Of a stretch of 8,264 nt of DNA, positions 1 through 6,239 are shown in pieces. The notes beneath the pieces are model-generated. The model saw nothing but the letters and a program-made list of their open reading frames with translations. It did no database searches and was not told the origin of the DNA. The stretch's first letter is position 1, and each line of letters begins with the position of its first letter. The translations under genes and the position numbers were made by a program. The DNA lies in contig CAYVZZ010000100.1 in the NCBI GenBank assembly GCA_964456185.1, positions 1 to 8,264 of the forward strand, written 5' to 3'. Source of the DNA: CAYVZZ01 sp964456185. Lineage in GTDB: Bacteria > Pseudomonadota > Gammaproteobacteria > Pseudomonadales > Alcanivoracaceae.

Positions 1-95
1 AAGAAGAAGTTTGGGGACAGGTACATTTTATCCTGGAAGACCCGGCAGGTTTTCGGATCGACGTGGTCCAACATTTAGAAGTTTCAGGTAATTAG
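1..95 (+). CDS. VOC/glyoxalase-fold protein, C-terminal fragment (gene cut by window edge)
   Basis: The frame whose codons begin at base 3 is open from the window edge to a TAG at 93-95 and gives 30 residues beginning EEVWGQVHFILEDPAGFR and continuing IDVVQHLEVSGN. The pattern W-G-x-V-H-F followed by E/D-D-P-x-G and a final I-D-V-V-Q strand is the usual last repeat of the vicinal oxygen chelate superfamily (glyoxalase I, bleomycin or fosfomycin resistance, ring-cleaving dioxygenases). The metal-ligand positions and the N-terminal half lie outside the window, so the substrate cannot be named. The stop lies ten bases before an attC-like site, which is the normal layout of an integron gene cassette, and VOC proteins are frequent cassette cargo. 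The family call is fairly sure from the short motif; the exact function is unknown. Confidence 0.68.
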   Translation, partial: EEVWGQVHFILEDPAGFRIDVVQHLEVSGN

Positions 96-104
96 TCAGA
101 GTAA

Positions 105-175
105 ATTTAACAGGGCGCTGCACTCGGAAAATTACTCACTACGCTCCTAATTTTCCGGTGAGCGCAGCGTTAAGT
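105..175 (+). other. attC-like integron recombination site 1 (71 bases)
   Basis: The site opens with ATTTAAC (105-111), which fits the inverse core RYYYAAC, and closes with GTTAAGT (169-175), which fits the core GTTRRRY. Between them is an imperfect inverted repeat: the left arm ending CGGAAAATTA pairs with the right arm beginning TAATTTTCCG around a loop of about 13 bases, and the outer arms are GC-rich with unpaired bases. This is the folded single-strand substrate expected for an integron integrase, with crossover between G169 and T170. It sits directly between a cassette gene end and the toxin-antitoxin cassette. No search was run, so the call rests on core motifs, symmetry and context. 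Confidence 0.8.
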
Positions 176-203
176 TCTTTAGTGTGTCCTTCCAAGCTAC
201 GAT

Positions 204-222
204 GTAATACACTGTAGTTATA
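204..222 (+). promoter_or_regulatory. Possible autoregulatory operator of the cassette toxin-antitoxin pair
   Basis: GTAATACAC followed by TGTAGTTAT forms an imperfect inverted repeat about 20 bases upstream of the antitoxin start. RHH antitoxins usually repress their own promoter by binding short inverted repeats here. I could not pick out a convincing -35/-10 pair, so this is only a candidate. Confidence 0.25.
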
Positions 223-240
223 GATCTTGGAGGTAGAGCA

Positions 241-513
241 ATGAGCGTCACTACAGTTCGTTTACAAACAGAAGTTGAGCACCACCTTGAAACAATTGCT
301 GGCAGACTTAACCGAAGCAAAGGCTGGGTGATTAATCAGGCGCTGTCAGAGTACATTGAAAAACAACAACGCGAGCAGGAGCGTTGGCAGCAAACACTAG
401 AGGCAATGGAATCTGCCGCTCAAGGAAAGCTAGTAGATGCCAGTGATGCTCATGATTGGCTTAGAAGTTGGGGAACCGATAGCGAGCAAGAAGCGCCGAG
501 GTCAGGTAAGTGA
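241..513 (+). CDS. Ribbon-helix-helix (CopG/ParD-like) antitoxin
   Basis: This 90-residue protein is the predicted antitoxin of the cassette. Residues 2-8 (SVTTVRL) form the DNA-contacting strand and residues 9-41 form two helices with the N-R-S-K-G-W turn typical of the CopG/RHH_1 fold. The tail from about residue 42 is charged and probably binds and neutralises the toxin. The ATG is preceded by a strong ribosome binding site, GGAGGT at 229-234, six bases away. Its TGA stop overlaps the toxin's GTG start by four bases, so the two are translationally coupled. As in other type II systems, the protein, alone or with the toxin, probably represses its own promoter. The C-terminal residues from about 80 look poorly conserved. 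The fold is confident; the name ParD or RelB cannot be chosen from sequence alone. Confidence 0.85.
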   Translation: MSVTTVRLQTEVEHHLETIAGRLNRSKGWVINQALSEYIEKQQREQERWQQTLEAMESAAQGKLVDASDAHDWLRSWGTDSEQEAPRSGK

Positions 514-791
514 AGCTGGTTTACACGGATGAAGCTATTACCGATTTAAAGCGCCTCAGAGAGTTTATTGCCGTCCACAATCCTGTCGCTGCAGCCAAAG
601 TGGCCGAAGAGATGGTCAGCAAAATTGAGATGCTGCTAGACTTCCCTAAATTAGGAGTGCCGGTTGAGCTGGCACCTGTACCTGAGACTGTTCGCGATAT
701 CATCTTTGGCAAGTACATTGTGCGCTACTCCGTACATGAGAGTGCCATCATCATCCTCAGAATATGGCATGGTCTGGAGGGTAACCGGTAG
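510..791 (+). CDS. RelE/ParE-superfamily toxin
   Basis: This 93-residue protein has the pattern of the RelE/ParE toxin superfamily. An N-terminal strand (KLVYTDEAITDL) leads into a helical hairpin with F-I-A-x-x-N-P-x-A-A (residues about 19-29). The C-terminal sheet carries R-D-I-I-F-G-K-Y-I-V-R-Y and ends I-L-R-I-W-H-G. Superfamily members either cut mRNA in the ribosome (RelE) or poison DNA gyrase (ParE); an A-x-x-D-L opening, the N-P-x-A-A motif and the R-Y...W-H-G end are shared by many cassette-borne members, so the target is not settled here. The start is GTG, overlapping the antitoxin stop in a GTGA arrangement, with AGG/GAGG purines just upstream; there is no nearer ATG. The stop lies two bases before attC site 2. 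The length is normal and the gene looks intact. Confidence 0.85.
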   Translation: MKLVYTDEAITDLKRLREFIAVHNPVAAAKVAEEMVSKIEMLLDFPKLGVPVELAPVPETVRDIIFGKYIVRYSVHESAIIILRIWHGLEGNR

Positions 792-793
792 GA

Positions 794-852
794 ATTTAAC
801 AAACCATGCAAGGCGGACGTGCCGACGCACGGCGCTTCGTTTAGCGTTGGGC
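794..852 (+). other. attC-like integron recombination site 2 (59 bases)
   Basis: The site starts with ATTTAAC (794-800, RYYYAAC) and ends with GTTGGGC (846-852, GTTRRRY). The 59-base length matches the classical 59-base element. The inner part contains complementary GC-rich stretches (GGACGTGCCG and CGCACGGCGC) consistent with a folded attC hairpin. It begins two bases after the toxin stop, the usual place for a cassette attC. Predicted crossover is between G846 and T847. Its sequence differs clearly from site 1, so the array was assembled from cassettes with unlike attC sites. Confidence 0.8.
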
Positions 853-1109
853 GCTTAAAAGGGGGCAATGGGGGCAGACTCGAATACCACCAAGTTAAGG
901 TCGATTTGCATGCATTTAGCCCCAACAAATCGGCTCGTAGTTTTTCTCTAGGTTGCATTAACAATTTGAACGGTTCTGGCCGCCGTTTTCTCACTCTTGG
1001 CAAGGGGTATTCGCATATCATCAAAATGTTTGGTAACAACATTGAGTATTTGCGATAACAGGGCGCAAGGTATCCATAAAACAATGATAAAACGCTCGGA
1101 GGTAATGGC
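853..1109. other. Stretch without a convincing gene, possible decayed cassette
   Basis: An open frame runs from a GTG at 819, inside attC 2, to a TAA at 1056-1058. It has no ribosome binding site or recognisable domain, and its start would lie in the recombination site. A second observation is that TAACAGGGCGC at 1056-1066, including that stop codon, repeats 11 bases found at the left end of attC 1 (108-118). That would be the place of a cassette end, but no partner GTTRRRY core with matching arms follows. The stretch could be a degenerate third cassette whose attC has been destroyed, or plain flanking DNA. Confidence 0.35.
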
Positions 1110-1520
1110 ATGACTCAATTGCTATCCAATCTATGGAATCTAGACGGTCGCGCAGCGTTGGTGACTGGCGGTGCAGCGGGTTCGGTCAACAAGAGCCCGG
1201 CCATGAGTGGCTATGCGGCCTCCAAAGCGGCGCTTAATCACATGGGCGCCAATTTGGCGCATGACTATGGGCCAGTTGTGCGTATCAATGCGGTTGGGCC
1301 GGGGGCGACGCGCACAGCGGCATTGAAGAAGGTGCTCACGCCTGAAATCGAAAAACGCATGCTGGCTCACACGCCCATTCAACGATTAGGAGAGCCAGAG
1401 GATATTGCCGGTGCGGTGCTCTACTTTGCTGCGCTGGATACCCTGCCCTACCGCTTGTTTATCAACCCACATAGTGAGGGCGGGAAACGCCTGATGCAGG
1501 AGCTGCCACTTTTGCGATAG
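1110..1520 (+). pseudogene. Short-chain dehydrogenase remnant (7-alpha-hydroxysteroid dehydrogenase-like), internally deleted and with a foreign tail
   Basis: The frame is open for 136 codons and starts with ATG behind an excellent GGAGGT (1098-1103). Residues 9-24 match the first strand and glycine-rich cofactor loop of classical SDR enzymes (DGRAALVTGGAAG). The sequence then jumps to SGYAASKAAL, the active-site Y-x-x-x-K region (Tyr35, Lys39), which in intact enzymes comes about 125 residues later. The missing part includes the N-N-A-G motif and the catalytic Ser. Residues 58-108 (RINAVGPGATRTA, then TPEIEKRMLAHTPIQRLGEPEDIAGAVLYFAA) resemble 7-alpha-hydroxysteroid dehydrogenase. From about residue 109 the expected W-V-S-G-x-x-L-x-V-S-G-G ending is replaced by LDTLPYRLFINPHSEGGK and further residues that I do not recognise. 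An active oxidoreductase is very unlikely. The deletion is in frame, so a short protein may still be made. Confidence 0.8.
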
Positions 1521-1540
1521 GAAATTGCCATTTTACCGAC

Positions 1541-1557
1541 GCAGCTTACAAAGCTGC
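1541..1557 (-). terminator. Possible hairpin terminator of the RNA helicase gene
   Basis: GCAGCTT-ACA-AAGCTGC is a perfect seven-base-pair inverted repeat directly after the helicase stop codon, read on the minus strand. It is not followed by a clear T run on either strand, so intrinsic termination is uncertain. The position between two converging genes favours some terminating role. Confidence 0.4.
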
Positions 1558-3237
1558 CTATCTCTTCTTGCGCTTTGGCCCTTTATCCAGGCTGATATTC
1601 AGCTTGCGTCCTGCCACCATGACGCCTTGTAAGTGCTCAAACACTTCTTTGGGCATGCCTTTTGGTAGGTCAACCAAGCTGAACTTTTCACGGATATTGA
1701 TGCGGCCAATATATTGGCTGTCGATGCCGGCTTCATTGGCGATGGCACCGACGATGTTGCTGGGGCGGACTTTGTGTTTGCGGCCAACGGCAATGCGGTA
1801 GGTGACTTTATCGCTATCATCACGCGCTTTGCGCTTGCCTTTTTTGCTGCGCTTTTGCCCTTTATCATCGCCCTTGTCATCGAAGCGGCCACCTTTGTAG
1901 CCCTTGTCCTTCGCATCCAAAAACAGTGGCATATCATCTTGCGCCAACTTTGCTAACACGGCGGTTAGGTCTAACCAGTCGGCATTGTGCTCTGCTTGGT
2001 AATCACGAATCAGTTGCTTAAACACGGCGTTATCATCCATCTCTAGTTGCTCGGTGATTTGCTCTTTAAAGCGCTCGACGCGTTGGCTGTTGATTTCATC
2101 AATGCTGGGCAAGTCCATCGGCTCGATGGTTTTGCCGGTGGTGCGTTCGATGGCTTTGAACAAACGCTTTTCACGGCGTTTCACAAACAAAATGGCATCA
2201 CCCGAGCGCCCTGCTCGACCGGTGCGGCCAATGCGGTGAACATAGGCTTCGGGGTCGTGGGGAATATCATAGTTAATAACGTGTGTGATGCGTTCTACGT
2301 CTAGCCCGCGAGCGGCCACATCGGTGGCGACGATAATATCGATTTGCTTTTTCTTTAAGCGACCAATGGTGCGCTCGCGCTGAATCTGGGCGATATCACC
2401 ATTGAGCGCCACACAGGCATAACCACGAGCGGCGATTTTATCGGCCAATTCTTCGGTTTCTTTTTTGGTGCGCGCGAAGATAATGGCGGCATCAAAGGGC
2501 TCGGCTTCCAGCACGCGTGTGAGCGCTTCCAACTTGCTGATGCCGCCGCCCACCAGCCAGTAGCGTTGACGAATGTTGGTCGCCGTGGTGGTTTTGGATT
2601 TAATGGTGACTTCTTCGGCATCGTCCAGATAGGTCTGCGCGATACGGCGAATAGCGTTAGGCATGGTGGCCGAAAACAGTGCCACTTGGCGCGTGGGCGG
2701 CGTGTTATCAAACACCCATTCTACGTCTTCGATGAAGCCCATTTGCAGCATTTCGTCGGCTTCATCCAGCACCAGCCAATCGAGTGCATCCAGCTTTAAG
2801 GTGCCGCGCTTGATATGGTCCATCACCCGCCCTGGCGTGCCGACGACCACATCTACACCGCGCTTCAAGGCTTTTAATTGCGGCGCATAGCTTTGACCGC
2901 CATAAATCGGCAGTACGCGAAAGCCTTTGATGTGCTTGGCATAGCTTTGAAACGCCTCGGCCACCTGAATGGCTAGCTCACGGGTGGGTGCCAGCACCAA
3001 TGCGCGCGGCGTTTTGTTGCCGGGACTAATGGTGGATAGCACCGGCAGCGCAAAGGCCGCCGTCTTGCCAGTGCCCGTTTGCGCCTGCCCCAAAACGTTG
3101 CGGCCTTTCAACAAAGGCGCAATGGTGGCCGCCTGAATCGGTGTGGGTTGTTCATAGCCCAGTTCGTTTAAGGCGGTTAATACGTCGGGCAATAACCCTA
3201 AGTCAGAAAAGCGTTCTGACGATTCAGCGCGAGACAT
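1558..3237 (-). CDS. deaD: DEAD-box ATP-dependent RNA helicase DeaD/CsdA
   Basis: This 559-residue cytoplasmic protein unwinds RNA using ATP; in Escherichia coli DeaD assists cold-stage ribosome assembly and mRNA decay. All family motifs are visible: Q motif (F10 and PTPIQ 31-35), motif I AQTGTGKT (52-59), Ia PTRELA (84-89), Ib TPGR (134-137), II DEAD (158-161), III SAT (189-191), V ATDVAARGLDV (304-314) and VI HRIGRTGRAG (334-343). A lysine/aspartate-rich linker (about 443-476) leads to a DbpA-type RNA-binding domain (about 477-550), then a basic end. The frame is also open up to a TTG at 3288, but the ATG at 3237 begins MSRAESSERFSDLG, the normal family N-terminus, so it is preferred; the site before it is weak (AGGTG). 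E. coli DeaD is longer (about 630 residues), mainly in the C-terminal tail. The gene faces away from hipBA across a shared intergenic region. Confidence 0.95.
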   Translation of the reverse strand: MSRAESSERFSDLGLLPDVLTALNELGYEQPTPIQAATIAPLLKGRNVLGQAQTGTGKTAAFALPVLSTISPGNKTPRALVLAPTRELAIQVAEAFQSYAKHIKGFRVLPIYGGQSYAPQLKALKRGVDVVVGTPGRVMDHIKRGTLKLDALDWLVLDEADEMLQMGFIEDVEWVFDNTPPTRQVALFSATMPNAIRRIAQTYLDDAEEVTIKSKTTTATNIRQRYWLVGGGISKLEALTRVLEAEPFDAAIIFARTKKETEELADKIAARGYACVALNGDIAQIQRERTIGRLKKKQIDIIVATDVAARGLDVERITHVINYDIPHDPEAYVHRIGRTGRAGRSGDAILFVKRREKRLFKAIERTTGKTIEPMDLPSIDEINSQRVERFKEQITEQLEMDDNAVFKQLIRDYQAEHNADWLDLTAVLAKLAQDDMPLFLDAKDKGYKGGRFDDKGDDKGQKRSKKGKRKARDDSDKVTYRIAVGRKHKVRPSNIVGAIANEAGIDSQYIGRINIREKFSLVDLPKGMPKEVFEHLQGVMVAGRKLNISLDKGPKRKKR

Positions 3238-3404
3238 GGAGGCACCTGTAATGATATGAAGCCCGCATGACACAGGCGAACCGGGCAAAGATACGCCCGC
3301 TGATGAGGAAAGTAGCGCATTCTAACGCGTTTTGTGGGGTGATGCGGTAAAGTTGTTAGGCAAGCGGCTGATTTGTGGATTATTTTACGTTTTGTTTTAT
3401 TGCA

Positions 3405-3420
3405 TCGTCATTTATGACGA
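3405..3420. promoter_or_regulatory. HipB operator candidate O1
   Basis: TCGTCATTTATGACGA is a perfect palindrome with seven-base arms and a two-base centre. It is the most symmetric of four TCGTC-N6-GACGA sites upstream of hipB. Being closest to the divergent helicase gene, it could also touch that gene's control. Confidence 0.7.
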
Positions 3421-3444
3421 TTTAATTGTTAATAACACATTATA

Positions 3445-3460
3445 TCGACACATAAGACGA
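3445..3460. promoter_or_regulatory. HipB operator candidate O2
   Basis: TCGACACATAAGACGA matches TCGTC-N6-GACGA with one mismatch in the left arm. Its centre is exactly 40 bases from the centre of O1. Confidence 0.6.
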
Positions 3461-3491
3461 TAACGGTTAGTATAAGACTAAATCTATTGTG

Positions 3492-3507
3492 TCGTCACAT
3501 TTGTCGA
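3492..3507. promoter_or_regulatory. HipB operator candidate O3
   Basis: TCGTCACATTTGTCGA matches TCGTC-N6-GACGA with one mismatch in the right arm. Its centre is 47 bases from O2 and it overlaps the best candidate -35 element for hipB. Confidence 0.6.
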
Positions 3508-3522
3508 TTTGATTTGTATTAA
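3494..3522 (+). promoter_or_regulatory. Possible hipBA promoter
   Basis: GTCACA (3494-3499) and TATTAA (3517-3522) are separated by 17 bases and each matches the sigma-70 consensus at four of six positions. This places the promoter between and partly within operators O3 and O4, where bound HipB would block RNA polymerase. The elements are weak and no start site is known, so the exact position is uncertain. Confidence 0.3.
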
Positions 3523-3531
3523 CGATTCAAG

Positions 3532-3547
3532 TCGTCATAAAAGACGA
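3532..3547. promoter_or_regulatory. HipB operator candidate O4
   Basis: TCGTCATAAAAGACGA matches TCGTC-N6-GACGA exactly. It lies 40 bases from O3, centre to centre, and only three bases before the ribosome binding site of hipB, so it probably falls in the transcribed leader. Confidence 0.7.
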
Positions 3548-3559
3548 ATAGAAGGCAAC

Positions 3560-3916
3560 ATGAAAATCACCCCCGCGCTCACCGATGACAACCTGCTCGC
3601 CGAACTGGGCAAGCGTCTCACCCATCAGCGTTTAAACCGCGAGTTGACGCAAGCCGAGTTGGCCGCAGCGGCCGGTGTGTCAAAACGTACCTTGGAACGC
3701 ATCGAGGCGGGAGCCAGCAGCCAATTATCAAGCTGGCTGCGCTGCTTGCGCGCACTGGATTTGCTGGATGGGTTGGAGCAGCTACTCCCCGAGGCCAGCA
3801 GCAGCCCCATGGCATTGTTAAAGCAGCAGCAACAGCAAACCACAAAACAACGTGCTTCTCGTAAACGTCGACGCCGCGTTGCCGAAGTCGAATGGTCTTG
3901 GGGTGATGACGCATGA
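3560..3916 (+). CDS. hipB: HipB-type antitoxin and repressor (XRE helix-turn-helix)
   Basis: This 118-residue protein is the antitoxin of the following HipA kinase and the likely repressor of the operon. Residues about 12-70 are an XRE/Cro helix-turn-helix domain: LGKRLTHQRLNRELTQAELA, then A-G-V-S-K-R-T-L-E-R-I-E recognition-helix residues (39-49). The ATG at 3560 is chosen because GAAGG (3551-3555) precedes it; a longer frame from 3509 would begin between operators O3 and O4 with no site. The stop overlaps the hipA ATG in ATGA. The tail is unusual: a run of five glutamines (89-93), a basic cluster RKRRRR (101-106) and an end with W112 and W114 followed by acidic residues. E. coli HipB is 88 residues and its flexible end with a terminal Trp contacts HipA and is a Lon target; this tail may serve the same purposes, but that is inference. 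Confidence 0.88.
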   Translation: MKITPALTDDNLLAELGKRLTHQRLNRELTQAELAAAAGVSKRTLERIEAGASSQLSSWLRCLRALDLLDGLEQLLPEASSSPMALLKQQQQQTTKQRASRKRRRRVAEVEWSWGDDA

Positions 3917-5226
3917 CAACACTTGCCGAAGTCAGCCTTTGGGGCCGCACCATCGGGGCCGTCGCTTTAGCCGACGGCAGCGATGTAGCCACTTTCGAAT
4001 ATGACGCCGCCTTTGCCCAAAGCGGCATTGAAGTCGCCCCGCTGATGATGCCATTATCGCGCCGTGTGTTTCGTTTCCCCAACTTGCCACGCGACAGTTT
4101 TCATGGCCTGCCCGGCTTGCTCGCTGATGCCCTACCCGACAAATTCGGCAATGCGTTGATTGATGCCTGGTTGGCACAACAGGGGCGTTCTCCAGCATCA
4201 TTCAACGCCGTCGAACGTTTGTGTTACACCGGCCAGCGTGCCATGGGCGCATTGGAATTCTCACCGGTATTAGGCCCGCATGCCGACCAGTCGCAGCATT
4301 TGGAAGTCGACCGCTTGGTGGCTTTAGCCTCATCTGTCCTAACCCAGCGCAGCCAATTGCACGCCCAATTATCTAGCGATAAAGACGCCGCCGCTCTCAC
4401 CAACATATTGCAGGTGGGCACCTCCGCGGGCGGTGCGCGCGCCAAGGCGGTGATTGCCTGGAACCCGGCCACCAACGAAGTGCGCTCCGGTCAACTGCCG
4501 ACCGACAGCGGCTTCGAGCAATGGCTGCTGAAATTCGATGGCGTGAGCAACAATCGCGATAAAGAACTGGCCGATCCGCAAGGCTTTGGTGCCATCGAAT
4601 TTGCCTATTACCAAATGGCGAAACTGGCCGGTATTACCATGTCGCCCTGCCGCTTGTTTGAAGAAGGCGACCGGCGGCACTTCATGACACGCCGCTTTGA
4701 TCGCACAGCCGATGGCAAAAAACGACACATGCAGACACTGGCGGCATTAGGCCATTACGACTTTAATGCGGCTGGTGCCCATTCTTATGAACAAGCCTTT
4801 TGGGTCATGCGCCAACTGGGGCTACCGGCTGCCGATTTAGCCCAACTCTTTCGGCGCATGGTATTCAACATCGTGGCGCGCAATCAGGACGACCATGTGA
4901 AAAACATTGCCTTCTTGATGGACAAACGCGGCCAATGGAGCTTGGCACCGGCCTATGATGTCACCTACAGCTACAATCCAACCGGTTTGTGGACAGGCCA
5001 GCACCAGATGTCACTCAACGGCAAGCGCGATGACTTCACCATTGAAGATCTGCAATCTTGCGCAGACGCTGCGCTATTAAAACGCGGGGAGGACAAACGC
5101 ATCCTTCGTGACGTATGCGAAGCAGTCAACCAATGGCCGCGCATTGCCAAATCACTGGATATTCCGGCAGAACAAATGAAAACACTCGCGCATACTTTTC
5201 GGCTTAAAGAATGGAGAACCACGTAA
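3913..5226 (+). CDS. hipA: HipA-family serine/threonine kinase toxin
   Basis: This 437-residue protein is a full-length HipA-family toxin. In E. coli HipA phosphorylates glutamyl-tRNA synthetase and causes growth arrest and drug tolerance; the target here is unknown. An N-terminal HipA_N/couple domain (about 1-115) is followed by the kinase core. Visible motifs are the glycine-rich loop VGTSAGGARAKA (168-179) with Ser171 at the place of the self-phosphorylated Ser150 of E. coli HipA, the ATP lysine Lys207 in W-L-L-K-F-D, the catalytic loop N-Q-D-D-H-V-K-N (324-331) with Asp326 or Asp327 as likely base, and the metal-binding Asp349 in AYDVT. All catalytic residues are present, so the toxin should be active. 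It is coupled to hipB by a four-base overlap and its TAA shares a base with the next gene's ATG. Confidence 0.93.
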   Translation: MTTLAEVSLWGRTIGAVALADGSDVATFEYDAAFAQSGIEVAPLMMPLSRRVFRFPNLPRDSFHGLPGLLADALPDKFGNALIDAWLAQQGRSPASFNAVERLCYTGQRAMGALEFSPVLGPHADQSQHLEVDRLVALASSVLTQRSQLHAQLSSDKDAAALTNILQVGTSAGGARAKAVIAWNPATNEVRSGQLPTDSGFEQWLLKFDGVSNNRDKELADPQGFGAIEFAYYQMAKLAGITMSPCRLFEEGDRRHFMTRRFDRTADGKKRHMQTLAALGHYDFNAAGAHSYEQAFWVMRQLGLPAADLAQLFRRMVFNIVARNQDDHVKNIAFLMDKRGQWSLAPAYDVTYSYNPTGLWTGQHQMSLNGKRDDFTIEDLQSCADAALLKRGEDKRILRDVCEAVNQWPRIAKSLDIPAEQMKTLAHTFRLKEWRTT

Positions 5227-6239
5227 TGACTCATTCTCTGGTTAATGCACAAGGTCAGGTGGCATACGGTCACTTCGATGACACCCTAGCTTCCGTGAAC
5301 GGTCGCGATGCGACCTACAAAACCCCCATGGGACGCCAAGCCAGCGCCTTTGCGCGGCACTTTCATTACAAGCAATTCCAGTATTTCGGTGTGATCAGCG
5401 AGCGCTATTTATTGGGCTGCGCCCTGGCCGATACCGCCTGGCTAGGGCTGGCTTTTGTGTATTTATACGATGTTAAAGCCGACAAGCTGGAAGAATGGAC
5501 CTGGCGTTCTCCCCTCGCGCGTGCATTGACCATGAGCACATCGCCACGCGAAGGCATGAGCGAGTTTAAACAGGGCAAGGTGCACATTCGTCTGGGTTAT
5601 GCGGAACAACAAGGAAAGCTGACTAAGACATTGCAACTGGATACGCCCGCGTTACAGGTGCAGACCGAAATCGATGAACGGCACTTTTCACCCATGTCAC
5701 TCTGCACGCGCACCGGCGTAAATGGCTTTACTTATGCCAACAAGGTGGCCGGTGTGCCAGTCAGTGGTGAGCTCACATTGGGTAATGAGACGCTATCGCT
5801 GGAATCCATCGGGGCGTTTGGGCACCATGATTTTTCGGCCGGTTACATGCGTCGGGAAACCTTTTGGAATTGGGCATGCACCAGCGCCGAGGTAGAAGGT
5901 CATGCTCTGGGGCTGAATGTATCCTGCGGCGTGAACGAAACCAGCTATAGTGAAAACTGCTATTGGCTAGATGGCCAGCTACACGCTTTGGGCGGCATCG
6001 CCTTTGAATACAATCGTCACAATTTGCTGCTACCTTGGCAGATACATGACCAAAACAACCAATTGTCACTGACCTTTCAGCCCGCCGGCGAGCATGTGGA
6101 GCAATTAAATCTGGGGCTGTTTGCCAGTAACTTTCACCAATTATTTGGGCATTTCCATGGCCACATTGACACCCCCGAGGGCAAGCTAACCTTGTCGGCC
6201 ATACCGGGATTCGTAGAGGAGCAATACGCCAAATGGTAA
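5226..6239 (+). CDS. DUF2804 family protein of unknown function
   Basis: This 337-residue protein matches what I know of the DUF2804 family, whose biochemical role is unestablished. Recognisable blocks are HHDFSAGY...ETFWNWACTS (200-220), GLNVSCGV...SYSENCYWLDG (229-250) and QLFGHFHG (305-312). It is rich in strand-like aromatic segments, has no signal peptide or membrane span, and its layout suggests a beta-barrel of the lipocalin or CrtC/AttH type, which is inference. An upstream ATG at 5211 is in frame, but the ATG at 5226 is preferred: it has GGAG (5213-5216) nine bases before and forms a TAATG stop/start overlap with hipA. That close junction means it is probably cotranscribed with hipBA. 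The end overlaps the next gene by seven bases. Confidence 0.85.
   Translation: MTHSLVNAQGQVAYGHFDDTLASVNGRDATYKTPMGRQASAFARHFHYKQFQYFGVISERYLLGCALADTAWLGLAFVYLYDVKADKLEEWTWRSPLARALTMSTSPREGMSEFKQGKVHIRLGYAEQQGKLTKTLQLDTPALQVQTEIDERHFSPMSLCTRTGVNGFTYANKVAGVPVSGELTLGNETLSLESIGAFGHHDFSAGYMRRETFWNWACTSAEVEGHALGLNVSCGVNETSYSENCYWLDGQLHALGGIAFEYNRHNLLLPWQIHDQNNQLSLTFQPAGEHVEQLNLGLFASNFHQLFGHFHGHIDTPEGKLTLSAIPGFVEEQYAKW

Larger units (their letters stand above)
170..846 (+). mobile_element. Integron gene cassette carrying a type II toxin-antitoxin pair
   Basis: The cassette is bounded by the predicted crossover points of the two attC-like sites (after G169 and after G846), so it is about 677 bases long. 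It contains a complete RHH antitoxin gene and a RelE/ParE-type toxin gene in the same direction as the attC polarity, plus about 70 bases of leader that must hold its own promoter. Toxin-antitoxin cassettes of this layout are known from large chromosomal integrons, where they are thought to stabilise the array by making cassette loss costly. The integrase gene and attI site are not in the window and should lie to the left. The boundaries are inferred from core-site rules. Confidence 0.75.

Noticed and set aside
819..1058. 79-codon open frame after the toxin
   Set aside because: It begins with GTG inside the attC site, has no ribosome binding site and no recognisable domain; kept only as part of the possible degenerate cassette.
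725..1111. 128-codon minus-strand open frame
   Set aside because: It runs antisense through the toxin end and attC 2, is rich in Pro, Leu and Arg as expected for chance frames, and matches no family I know.
1150..1163. GCGCAGCGTTGG resembling the right end of attC 1
   Set aside because: It is the normal coding sequence for the R-A-A-L-V strand of the dehydrogenase, and GTTGGTG breaks the GTTRRRY rule at two positions.
3238..3288. TTG start extending the helicase by 17 residues
   Set aside because: The extra residues are unlike the family N-terminus, while the ATG at 3237 gives the usual beginning.
3509..3559. Upstream start extending HipB by 17 residues
   Set aside because: It would begin between operators O3 and O4, with no ribosome binding site; the ATG at 3560 has GAAGG.
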